DNA of 64,000 nt from Mikania micrantha (Eukaryota > Streptophyta > Magnoliopsida > Asterales > Asteraceae), in the NCBI GenBank assembly GCA_009363875.1, contig CM018696.1, forward strand, positions 94,232,545 through 94,296,544. Reading direction: 5' to 3'. Positions 24,407-35,598 of this stretch are shown piece by piece. Under the pieces are notes generated by a model. The model was not told where the DNA came from. It did no database searches and saw only the letters and a program-made list of their open reading frames with translations. A program made the position numbers and the translations under genes. Numbering within the stretch: the stretch's first letter is position 1; each line of letters opens with the position of its first letter.

Positions 24407-27400
24407 TGTCACACCCCGGGTCGGCGGGAACGGATCGTGTTTTCCCGTCGGGCGGAAGGTTCCCGGGGCGCGATATCTTGACTGATAATCAAATGATCAG
24501 ATTGTTTACATAGCACATGATAATTAAATGAGAAATGCTAACACATCCATGACATAAAATTACAAGATTAAATTACAGTGTATCGTTCATAATTTAATCG
24601 AGTAAATCTATCAAAAGAATCAATGTAACTATATCTTGTATATGTACAAGATATACAAAAGATGATTCGTTGTTCTTGTCACCAAAAGCATGCCACACAA
24701 AATAAAGCTAGGTCTTCTAAGAGTCCACTAGCTTAATCCTTGCATGCATGTATCTACACCTGTTCATCACCTGAGAAAACATGTATTTAAATAAAGTCAA
24801 CACTAGGTTGGTGAGTTCATAAGTATGTTAATTGAAAACCTTGATTCATTCACATGCACAATCACAAAGTTGATTATGTTACTTGTATGATGTTTGTTTC
24901 ACCTGTTCACCCAATGGCTCCTCAATAGTTATATTTACAAGTATTATATCATCCTAGTAGTGATGCTTATATATAGGGCATATGTAAGGGAACTAAGCCC
25001 TAGCCAACATCCCACCACATCACCACTAGAATTCCACACTACTTGTAATACAACTATTGATTTCCATTCTCATTTCCCATGTTTATCTCCTCTTTGATCA
25101 TATGTGTTCTCATGTATAGAATAATATGATGATAGCATTGTAGTTATCAAACCGAAGTATTGATAACCAATGTATGTGTTAAGGATATTAGATTCTCAAT
25201 CTGTTCCTTGTATTATTCTATATTTGTGGGGTTAACTGTTATTTCACTTTTAAATATTAAAAGTGTTAGTTAACTGTTTGTAATGTATTCTCAATGCAAC
25301 GTATAGAGCCCAAAAGGAGCCCATTGTGATCCTCACGTAATCAGATCACAATGCACCCGATTCACCTCTATCCCGCCGTGTGATCCCATAGCCTTCATCG
25401 AAACTATTACTAATAATATGACATGATAGAAAATAAATTCCTCAGTCCACTAGTCCACAGATAGCGATGGATGATGTACATCTATGTTATTGTTATTCTC
25501 AATGTGGGATGTTCTCATGTGATTAACAAAGTTGAATAAGAACTTGTCTTATTACGTTATGTTAATCATTGTGTGAATGATGTAGTTATCATGAAGTTAC
25601 GTTATCATGATTATCATTCATGAATTTCATATGTTCACCATGTAATCCTTAAGCCGTAGTAAGAACTAGTCTTAGTACTCTTAAGTGACGCAGGTGGTGG
25701 ATGATCAATGCGTTCATACTATCGCATAGTATGTTTTTAAGTTACAACTAAGTGTTATAAGTACTTGACTTATCACACTTAGTTAATTATAATGTGGAAT
25801 GGTATTTAGAAGATATTTTATCTTCTAATCATTCATGTGTTGTGTAGTGTCATCATGTTTCACTGTAGTAGTTCTCATTGTTTATTTGTGTATGAATTGT
25901 CTCAATGTTACTCATGTATGAATAACCAAGTGTTATAAGATATAATCTTACAACTATGTTATTCAATTGTATTGATGATTATGAAATTATATTATCATAT
26001 TCATCTGAGTTTCCCTGTTATCTCATGATCATACAAGCATGCATACAATGATAAACGATAATAAACAATTTAATATTATCTAAATCAAAGTATAAATAAC
26101 ATTTTAAGCAAGACTTTTAAATAAATAAAAATAAACATGTTTCTCAGCCTCGAGAGTTTAAAATCAGTTAAGATTAAAGTAAAAGGGGCATATGAACTCA
26201 CCTTGTTGTTGTAGGGTTGACTTAGCTTAAAAAAAAGAAGAAATGCACGCGCTCTTGATTGTACTTGTAGTAATTTTCACGCTCCTGTATTGATTTCATG
26301 TGATTGTAATTTTATAATTATCGATCGTATAGATTTGTGCGCGTGTATGTGTTAACCCTATAGTCGGTTAACCCATCGTAGGTCTCGGTCTTCATTCGGC
26401 CCCATATACTTATTATGAGTTTTACATACCCACTTCCTCGTTTGTCTTAATACTTGAATTCATTTATTGAAACATCCAATCATATTGATTTAGATTTATG
26501 GTTTTTAAGTCCATAACTTTGCCATTCAACCTAAATGTGATTTTAGGTTTATATCTCAAGATTTCCCATGTGGATTTTGTTAAACCCAAAACAAGTTATT
26601 ACATAGTCCATTAATAACCATTTATCTTGACTTAGTTTATGTTTAAAACTAGTGGGCCGTGTAATTATATATGGGCCGAATAACATGGACCTATTGGGCC
26701 AACATGGGCCGATTCTTTCTTGTGGCCCAAATGGAGATGTGGGGCTTTAATTTGTGATTGGACCGAATCAATTGTGTGTGGGCCAAAGGTTTACTAGTCC
26801 AATTGGAAGATGGTTACGCAAAATGGTTGGGTCTCTTGGTTGGGCCGAGAGTAAAGGGCTGTTGGGCCTGTTAGATTTTCGGTTGGGTTTGGGTTGGTTG
26901 TATAGAATGGGCTGCCAAATGTAGTTGATCCTCGGCCAAGCAATAACCGCAATCTGGGCAGTAGTGCACAATCTTGGGCTACTAGCAAGTCTCGGCCGAA
27001 GAACAAGGGGTAGCAGACTCGACCATAACCCAGCGAACCTATAGGTTTAGGGTTCGTTAGGCTGAAGGTGTATGATTGTATCCATGGTTCGACTAGGGCT
27101 CGTCTATGTGTTTTCATGGAGGTTCGGGTCCCGATGGTTCGAGAGCCACTATGAAGGTTCGGTAAGTAGGGTTTGGGGAATGCAGCTTCGGCCAAAGGTT
27201 CGTCCGTATGGGGTGGGGTTCGGTGATGTAGAAAGGTTCGCAAGAGAGTCATGGGTTCGTGACTTAGCCACACGAACCAGCAGGGTTCGCCCATGCCCAC
27301 TGGTTCATTCCCAAATGGTTCGCGTGTAGACTGCAAGGTTCGTGAGTTTTCAGCCACAAGGCTCGCTGCAACTGAGAGGGTTCGTCGAGGTATGAAGGTT

Positions 27401-28643
27401 CGTGAGCCATTATGGTTCGGCTGTTAGCTCCCACGAACCTGTAACCGGTACCATCACGAGCATCCTTTCCAACTTGTTGTAAATCTACACGCATGCTGAG
27501 GTTAAGTGGTTCAAGTTATCGAGGGTTGATGGTGTGAAACAGAAAGTATGTGGTCGGGTTCATGGGGTTTTCAAACAAGATTCATAAAACCCTATTTTTC
27601 GTGAACTTTCACAGCATCATACCTCGATTTCAGCTGGTTAAATTTTCCGATCTGTTGTACTTTAAGTAGAGGACATCAAGAGCTTCGCGTGGGTTCAAGA
27701 ATCATTCAAATCGGCCAAGAAATGAAGAAGTTATGAGGCTTGAAAGATCAAACATGGTGGTTTCGTTTTAGAGAGAGAAATGGACGGATTTCTGATTTTT
27801 AGAGAGAGAAAGTGCAGCAAAATTATGAGAAAACCCTCTCATTAGTGGTTTATATACTCTGGGGTGTCCGGGTTTATTTCGGTTGCTCGGTTTGCGATTT
27901 CGTCGCGTATCCGGAAATCTACGCGTATTTAATTGTATTAACTAAAAGAATGCTATTTTAATTATTTTTGATGAGTTTCAAAATTGTAAAATGTTATTTA
28001 TTTTATTTTATTAAATTACTTTCGTTCGCGTCGTGTTTTCGTTTTCGTTTTCGTTTCGTCGAATCGCGTCACCATCGCTCGTATTCGTTCGAATCGTCAT
28101 TCGAACGAACACGACGATGGTTTAGCTTTCCGACTTTTGTTTTCTACTTTCCAGTCATCACTTCAGAATGTTAAACTCACAGATATGTTTGTGTGAATCG
28201 TCACCCACGCAAACACATCGTCAGTTCGTTATTCTGAAACGACAGTGCAATTTATGTTTGATTTGTATTTCCTCATTGTCGGACTCAACTAAACATCCTG
28301 TTATCACATTGTATTCACATTGAATTGTCGGCCATCTGATTCCTGACATCTATGGATATCAGATCGCAACCGATTTGTTAGTGTTATTCGCTTGAACACT
28401 GTTGTTTCTCATGTTTAATTGTGTTAACTGTACTTAGGTTTTCACTTAAATACACACAACTGATGTTTCAAATGTATGTTGTACTTACAGTATTTAAGTT
28501 TACACGAAAATACGTACAACTGTGTCTTGTATTTAGAATTCTGTTAATACAATTACTGTTCACAATCATGTATGTACACATAGTTAATGTAGAAAGTACA
28601 CGCACCGTACGGACTTGCCGGCCGGTCAGGTACTAGTTGTCAC
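24407..28643. mobile_element. 4.2 kb LTR-like insertion in Harbinger ORF1
   Basis: The inserted DNA begins TGTCACACCCCGGGTCGGCG and ends TACTAGTTGTCACA, termini like those of plant gypsy LTRs. It contains no gag or pol and no long ORF. It may be a large solo LTR or a non-coding derivative. A clean 5-bp target duplication is not visible: CACAA on the left, GAGAT on the right. Internal landmarks are the GGTTCG-repeat stretch (27050-27430) and a GGGCC-rich stretch (26650-26850). Confidence 0.55.
27050..27430 (+). repeat. GGTTCG motif cluster
   Basis: About fifteen copies of (A)GGTTCG(T/G) occur in 380 bp at irregular 15-40 bp spacing, often as AAGGTTCGTGAG. The overlapping ORFs on both strands (27072-27329, 26794-27357) are by-products of this composition. 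Confidence 0.7.
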
Positions 28644-29413
28644 AGAGATTTACGAACGAAGTGGGAAAAAGTTTAATGACTCTATTGTTTTCAATGAAGT
28701 TATGTGTAAAAACCAAAAATGGGATTTAGAGATACCTCGTGGCACTACACGTACCCGTCCTAAGCCATAAGCAGACGATGAAAAACGTGGCGGTAGTACG
28801 AAAAGAACAATGACTTAAGAAGAAGGGGACTATTATGAAAATTCCACCCAATATTCGCTTCTTTGATACAACGTCCAACAGGTAGAGATGAAGCTGAAAA
28901 GAAAAAAGGAAAATGTAAGGTTTCTAATGAAATTGTTGAAGAATTTTGTGCAATGAGGGTTACTCGAGACAGTTAAATTGATTTCATGAAAAAAAGATCA
29001 GAGTTCGAGCAAGAAAAACAAAAAAAAAGAGAAGAAATGGAGCAAAGGAAAATGGAACTCTTGACTCTAAACGCAATGTTAAAAAGGGAGAATTTGTCTT
29101 TTGAAGTAGAACAAGTTAAGCGTAATCTGTTGTTGAAGTTTTATGGAAATTAAATCTTGTTCGATGTGTTTCTATCTTTAGTTTGTTTTTAATGTATTTG
29201 TAAGATATTAAGTTCTATCAAAGTTTTTTAGAAAATCACATTATCAGTATTCAATATCTACCAATATAACTTTATCTTTATTTCCTAGTTGTCAAGTTTT
29301 CATTGGATGCTTAGATTTTTTTAAGTTATAAAATCTAACATTATATATAATAAAAATATAACATTATGTTGTAATATTTTTTTGTATAAATATGTGTATT
29401 GAGATGCTTTCAT

Positions 29414-30684
29414 ATGTCTAGTAGTGATGGTTTACCTGAGAGTTCCAATTCATCTTATACAAGAGAGTACAATGAATGGGAAGCACATGTTTTGCAAGAA
29501 GATCTACAACTTGATGGCATAATGAGTGAGTTACTCATAAGCATGCATGACATATCAAGAAGAAGGTATTGTGATCGAGAACGTGAGCAGGGCGAAGTAC
29601 GTTTGACGGGAGATTACTTTGTTGAAAACCCAACGTATGACCAAGCAACTTTTCGTCTTCGATTTCGAATACAAAAACCACTTTTCCTACGCATAGTTGC
29701 TGCTGTTACAACCAACGACATATTTTTCCAACAAAGGCGCGATGCTACAGGTAGACAAGGTCTTTCACCATTGCAGAAATGTACTGCAGCTATGCGGGTG
29801 CTAACGTATGGCACGTCAACAGATGTGCATGATGAATATTTGAGGATGAGTGCTACAGCAACAAGGACTGCTCTTACAAAGTTTGTAGAAGGCGTCATCA
29901 CATGCTTCAGTCAAGAGTACCTACGAACCCCAAATGATGATGACTTAGCAAGACTACTTCATGTTGGGGAAGAACGTGGGTTCCCAATAATGGTAGGCAA
30001 CATTGATTGTATGCTCTGGGAATGGAAAAATTGTCCTACTGCTTGGGCTGGGCAATATGCAGGTAGAAGCGGTAAACCAACAATTATTTTAGAAGCTGTT
30101 GCATCGTACGACTTATGGATATGGCACGCATTCTTCGGAACACCAGGTACATGCAATGATATTAACGTCCTCCATAGATCTCCTTTGTTTAATAATGTAT
30201 TGTTAGGTCGAACACCAACATTTAGTTATGTCGTGAATGGACGAGAGTATAACAGGACATACTATCTCACTGATGGCATATACCCTTCATGGGCAGCCTT
30301 TGTTAAGTCAATAAATTATCCACAGCTTCGAAAACACAAGTTGTTTGCTAAACATCAAGAGGCCGTTAGAAAAGATGTTGAACGAGCATTCGGAGTTCTG
30401 CAAGCTCGCTTTGCATTTCTACGACACCATGTCTTGTGTGGGACAAGGATATGATGGGCAAAATAATGATTGCATGTATAATTATTCACAACATGATCGT
30501 TGTGGATGAACGAGACACATACCTCCACTATTATGATCCATCAGAGTTTCTAAGCAATCGGCCTACAAACCAACAACAAATAAGGTTTGCTGAAGATGAT
30601 TTTCAGCCCGTTCAATACTATACAGAACGAATTGCAAGCCTATCAAGTTATTTGACCAATAGGGAACAACTTCGTGATAGATAA
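29414..30684 (+). pseudogene. PIF/Harbinger DDE transposase with one frameshift
   Basis: The reading frame runs from the ATG at 29414 to about 30430, then shifts by one base to a second frame ending at 30684. Catalytic residues of the DDE_Tnp_4 fold are present: Asp in NIDCMLWEWKNCP, Asp in GTCNDINVLH, Glu in KDVERAFGVLQARFA. The C-terminal IMIACIIIHNMIV block, standard for the family, lies in the second frame, so the protein is truncated as sequenced. The earlier part, with SPLQKCTAAMRVLTYG, is the usual helix-turn-helix region. It lies 0.25 kb downstream of ORF1 in the same direction, the normal arrangement. Confidence 0.85.
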
Positions 30685-31109
30685 GCTCATAAAGCTCTAA
30701 AAAATAACCTGATAGAGCATATATGGCAAAAATTTTCTAGGACTGAATAATTAATTGTTTGTATCTTATGTACGTATTATCATGTTGATTATTTTTAACG
30801 TCATATGTTTGTCTTTTTAATATTTTAAAGTTATTGTTAATTAACTATATACAAAATATTTATTTGCATTTATATTTAATATAAGTAATTTATTAGTTTT
30901 GAAAAATATTATTATTTATGGTTTTAATATAATAAACAATATTTATAAATCATATTTATTTAACAAAATATTAGTTTTAGGTTGGGTTGGATTGGGTTGT
31001 GAATGAGTGTGAAAAAATAAATTAGGTTGAGTTGTGTAGGTAGAAGAGGGAGAAATTAGTTTTCAATAAAAGGTTGGGTTGAATTAGGTTGTGACAGTGG
31101 ATAGTCTAA

Positions 31110-32417
31110 ATGAAGAAGAAAAAGACATACGAAGTGGAGGGATCTTCAATGGTTGGATCTTGGCTTTGTATAAATTTGAAAAGAAAATGATGATCTTGAA
31201 TCTTCATTAATGGAGATTCACTAAAAAACAAAGTACAAATAAGAATAATTAATAAAATATTTGATGAGAAAATCACTAAAAGTTATTTAAATGGGTTATA
31301 TATTTACTTATAATACATATTAAGTTCAACTAAATTGATGTTTTTTAAGAACAATACATTTATACCCGAACTGATTTTGCTTAAAACACGTTCTGAGTCT
31401 TCTGACATCACCCATCCTAAACCGAACCCGTTCTGAGTCTTTTGACCCGCTCCCATCTCAACCCATGTGTTATACGGGTTACTAACATAGTATATAATAG
31501 AGTGAGAAAATATGGTGTTGAAAATTGGAGAAGGTGATTGTGAGAAAAAGTAACCATCCATCTTTCATTTAATGCATGGTTAAAATATCTATAATGCCCT
31601 TGTATGTAAGAAAATGGTCTGGTGATGTCACTGATTGCTATTTGCTAAAAAGAGTTAAACGGTTAACACAGTAAGGTATGGTTAACCCCACTCCCACCAA
31701 TGTCCGCCACCACCGTCGGTCAACCCCACTCCCACCACCGGCAACCACCACCGTCTGTACACCACCACGAATTTATTTTAACAGCTAACAAGCGTTGTAA
31801 AACAAAAACTCTTCTTATTGAAGACTACAGACATTTGGTCCATCTTTTATTCTACAGATGTCTGCAGATGTGGTCCATAGATTGCAGACATTTTACCTCT
31901 TAAAAAAACAATTCGCATCTTATTCTCTATTTTGGAGCCTACTTAACGACAGAAAAGAAAAGAAACGAAATAAAAACAAACATGTTTGTATTCTTAGGTT
32001 TTATTTAAAGAAAAATAGAAAGAAAAGATAAATAAAGGATTTAGTGTTCCGATCCGGAAGTCTTATTAAGGAAAAGTCGAAGTCGGTAGCAATCTGCGCG
32101 ACGTCGTCGTATTGTCCGTCTTCTTCCTAAAGGTAAAACAACCGCAACATAAAAACCTTTAAATTTTCCTACAGAAATGAAGAATTCTTCAGATCCATGA
32201 ATTCATATAATATATATTACTGTACACATATGCGTTTATCATTGTGCCTGCGTCCGCTTTTTCATTTGATCTTTTCAATTTCCCTCATATTTTGTTTCAA
32301 TTATAATCGTACATTGTAATAATACATTGCTTAAACCCTGAATTTTTGTTCAATTGGTGTGTTGAGGAACTTGAAATTTGTCGAACGATTGATAATTTGA
32401 CCGATGGTTGTTTATAG
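31110..32417. other. pPLAI-like upstream region
   Basis: No gene between the Harbinger end and the lipase gene. 31685-31765 is a CCACCACCG low-complexity patch. The leader probably contains an intron with donor aaag|gtaaaaca at 32133 and acceptor tttatag at 32417, judged from splice consensus only. Confidence 0.5.
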
Positions 32418-32444
32418 ATGAGGTTGAAGAACCCTAGCTCATAA
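32418..32444 (+). promoter_or_regulatory. eight-codon upstream ORF overlapping the lipase start codon
   Basis: ATG at 32418 opens MRLKNPSS and stops at TAA 32442-32444, whose last A is the first base of the main ATG. Such a TAATG overlap can limit or couple initiation of the main frame. It is present in the mRNA if the inferred leader intron ends at 32417. Confidence 0.55.
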
Positions 32445-35274
32445 TGTCGTGGGGATTAGGATGGAAACGGCCATCTGATGTGTTTCATTTATCTCTGTAT
32501 TATGGTTCGGAGGAGGCACTGGATGATCAGACACGTTCATCTTCTTCGCCGCCACTACCGCAGTCGTCATCGGGATCATCGTTGGCATCGCAAGACAAGA
32601 ATGATAATAATAATCCAGAGCTAGGGTTTCGGATCGATCTGGAATGGAATGCCGGTGATGATGAAGATCAGGCTACTTTGAGGCTTCAGTCTCAGGTTAT
32701 GGTGGCGTTGCCATTGCCGCAAGACACTGTTGTGATCCGATTGCAACAGTGTGATGGGGATAGAAATGGAATTGCGGTGGCAGTGGAGATGAAGGTTGTG
32801 AAGCAGAGGGAACCGCTTAGGGCGCTGGCTATGTCAAGGGTAGGGGGGTCGGGACAGCAGAACGATGGGATGGGCGTGCTTGCGAAGCTGTTGAAGTCGG
32901 ATTTTGCTGTGGATTCGGGATCGGGTCATGCTGAGGGGCCGCGGGTCGAATCTTGTGCTGATCACTGGACGAATGTCACTGTTGTCAGTCTCTGCAACTG
33001 TGGGCTGTTGGTAAGTTCATTTTTCTTTCAAAGTAGGTGTTCCTAAATCCTAAATGTTACTTGTGCGGCCCCAAGTCTGTACTTAACAAATGGAGATCAA
33101 GCACATGTAATAGTAGTTTTTTTTTTTTCTTTTTTAATCTTTTGGTCCCTAGTTAAGAGGCAACTGTTGCAGTATCAACTTCATGTCTTTATGGTAGACA
33201 TGCATTCATATAATATATCACAACATTAAGAGTTTAGAACTAAGACCAAGCTTTCAACAGTAAAAACTCTAGATATTGTTAGAAGTGGTATTCATGGGAG
33301 TTAAAAGGATCTACATGTGAAAGGCATGAAATTTGTATCTTGTTAGAAGTTAAATTTGGATCTTTAGAGTTGTTAAGGATAAAGGAATAAGAGCAGAGGT
33401 AAGAGATTTTTAGTTTTTGGTTTAGGTGTGTAATTATGCATGTATATTTTGCACTTATGCTTGTGTGTTTTGTTGTCTGCTTCGTGTCCTCTTTGGTCTC
33501 TGTTTTAGTTTGGCTATTACATGTTCACCACGTGTGCTACGATGTATTGTTTGTTTGGATGTCTATGCTTATACCAATGCTTGTGTGTCTGATTATTTTG
33601 TTTTATGGCATTTTTGAGTTGGGGTCTCTTCGGAAGCAACGTCTCTATCCTTTCGGGATAGGGATAAGATTTGCCTTCGTCCTACCCCTAGACTCTACTG
33701 ATTAGTGGGATTTTACTGGATATGTTTGTTTCTTTAGAGGTTAAATTTGATGATGCTGCCATTCAAAGCAAGTTGTGTGCAAATTTCTTATAATTCTCCA
33801 AAACATTGAACCTATCTGCAGATGCTTCCAGTAGAATTAACCAAACTGCCACTTCTTGAAAAGCTATTCCTTGATAACAATAAGCTAACAGTTTTGCCAC
33901 CTGAGCTTGGCGCTCTCAAAAAACTGAAAGTGCTCACAGTTGACTACAATATGTTGCTTTCAGTACCAGGTACAGTTGACACTTGTGTGTTCCTTTATAC
34001 CGTTTATCCAACTCTGAAATGAAATTCTTCTTATTTTGATATTATGAGAAGATACTTGCTGTCTAATTTAGGTTTAGAACTTAATCTAGAGCCTGTGGCT
34101 CATCTTTTTAATTTCTTGTTTAAACGTTACACAGTTGAACTGAGGCAGTGTGTTGGGCTTGTGGAATTATCACTTGAACATAATAAGCTAATCCGCCCTC
34201 TTCTTGATTTCAGGTCATTCAAACTTTAACAATATTGTAATTTGTTTTCCTTTTCTGTTATCATCTTATTGTGACAACTATACCTAATTTCATTCTAAAT
34301 GTAATATTTGATAATCTTTTATGCAGGGCCATGGCTGAATTACGTATTCTTAGGCTATTTGGGAATCCACTTGAATTTCTTCCCGACATTTTGCCTTTGC
34401 ATCAACTCCGCCACCTTTCTCTTGCAAACATCCGTATTGTAGCTGATGATTATCTTAGATCAGTGAACGTTCAGATTGAGGTACTGAATTATGATAATAA
34501 TCTTCACACACACACATATGTTATTTTATAGTAAAAAACCCTGAGAAGTAAGTTACTTTTCATGAGATTGCAGATGGAAAACAGTTCTTACTTTGTTGCA
34601 TCAAGGCACAAACTGAGTGCATTTTTTTCTCTTATATTTCGTTTCTCTTCATGTCACCATCCTTTGCTAGCATCTGCTTTAGCAAAGATGATGCAGGATG
34701 AAGGAAATCGTGTAGTTATTGGTAAAGATGAAAATGCAGTCAGACAGCTCATAAGCATGATAAGCAGTGAAGACCAACATGTGGTGAATGAGGCTTTTTA
34801 TGTTTTAGTGTTTGTTTATGTCTTGTTATATTCTTGTTCAAGTATTTTTATTTTATTTTTATTTTTGATATATATTATAGTTGACAAAAACCCTCGGGCG
34901 CTCGCCTAGGCCCCAAAAAAAAGCCAGGTGCATGAAAGGCGTCTGGTGGCAGCCTAGGCACACTCCGGTGACTTTCTGGCTAGATTCCAACAAAATTTTG
35001 GAATATTCAGCAAAGTTCAAAAAAATCCAACCATAGACCAATTTAAAACAAATATAAAAATGTTTTATATTTTAAAAACTTTATATAACTAGATTATTAA
35101 TTGTTTTATAGTTAGACCTTATATATATTTTCAAAATTTTAAGCTTTAAACATGTCAAGCCTCTATAAATGGTAACTGAATACTATGTGCTTATTTTAAA
35201 AAAGCCCTTGCTTTTTTTGCGCCTTACACCTAGGCTCCGAGCGCGGCTTATGCGCCTTTTGCCTTTGACAACTA

Positions 35275-35326
<52 letters not shown>

Positions 35327-35566
35327 ATTGAATCCTATGAAATCCCAATCTTAAAGAGAAAACCCTCAAACCCTATGTGAGCCATTGATTTGGAATCTTG
35401 AAAATAAATATGTGGTCCAAATTAAACCTGAATAAAAAATTGGGTTTTGAATAAACAAATCATTTTTAATGTGGACCACATATTTATTTTCAAGATTCCA
35501 AGTCAATGGTTCACATAGGGTTTAAGGGTTTCTCTTTAAGATTGGGTTTTCATAGGATTCAATCCC

Positions 35567-35598
<32 letters not shown>

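Larger units (their letters stand above)
23947..29152 (+). pseudogene. Harbinger ORF1 (Myb/SANT-like, NAM-associated), split and broken
   Basis: The first part (about 23947-24406) holds TRTTKWDAAEDIALMSAW, an SANT/trihelix-like DNA-binding start, and NVEQMKGRFCRLN. It has a frame break near 24000 and another in the A-run at about 24362. The second part (about 28643-29152) continues as IYERSGKKFNDSIVFNEV and WDLEIPRGTTRTRPKP, then several in-frame stops, ending in the charged coiled-coil EEMEQRKMELLTLNAML. In the family this protein binds the transposon ends with the transposase. Between the halves sits the LTR-like insertion. Confidence 0.8.
23464..31106 (+). mobile_element. PIF/Harbinger DNA transposon with a nested LTR-like insertion
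   Basis: It starts GACTATCCACTATCA and ends TGACAGTGGATAGTC, matching inverted ends, flanked by TAA on both sides (23461-23463 and 31107-31109). It carries the two standard genes: Myb/SANT-like ORF1 (23947-29152, interrupted) and a DDE transposase (29414-30684). The insertion at about 24407-28643 accounts for 4.2 kb of the 7.6 kb length. Both genes now carry frameshifts or stops. Confidence 0.9.

Noticed and set aside
27264..27494. Minus-strand ORFs around the GGTTCG cluster as genes
   Set aside because: Overlapping ORFs occur on both strands and follow the repeated motif; no domain is seen.
24402..28648. Target duplication for the 4.2 kb insertion
   Set aside because: Left flank CACAA and right flank GAGAT do not match; shared TGTCACA strings lie within the termini.
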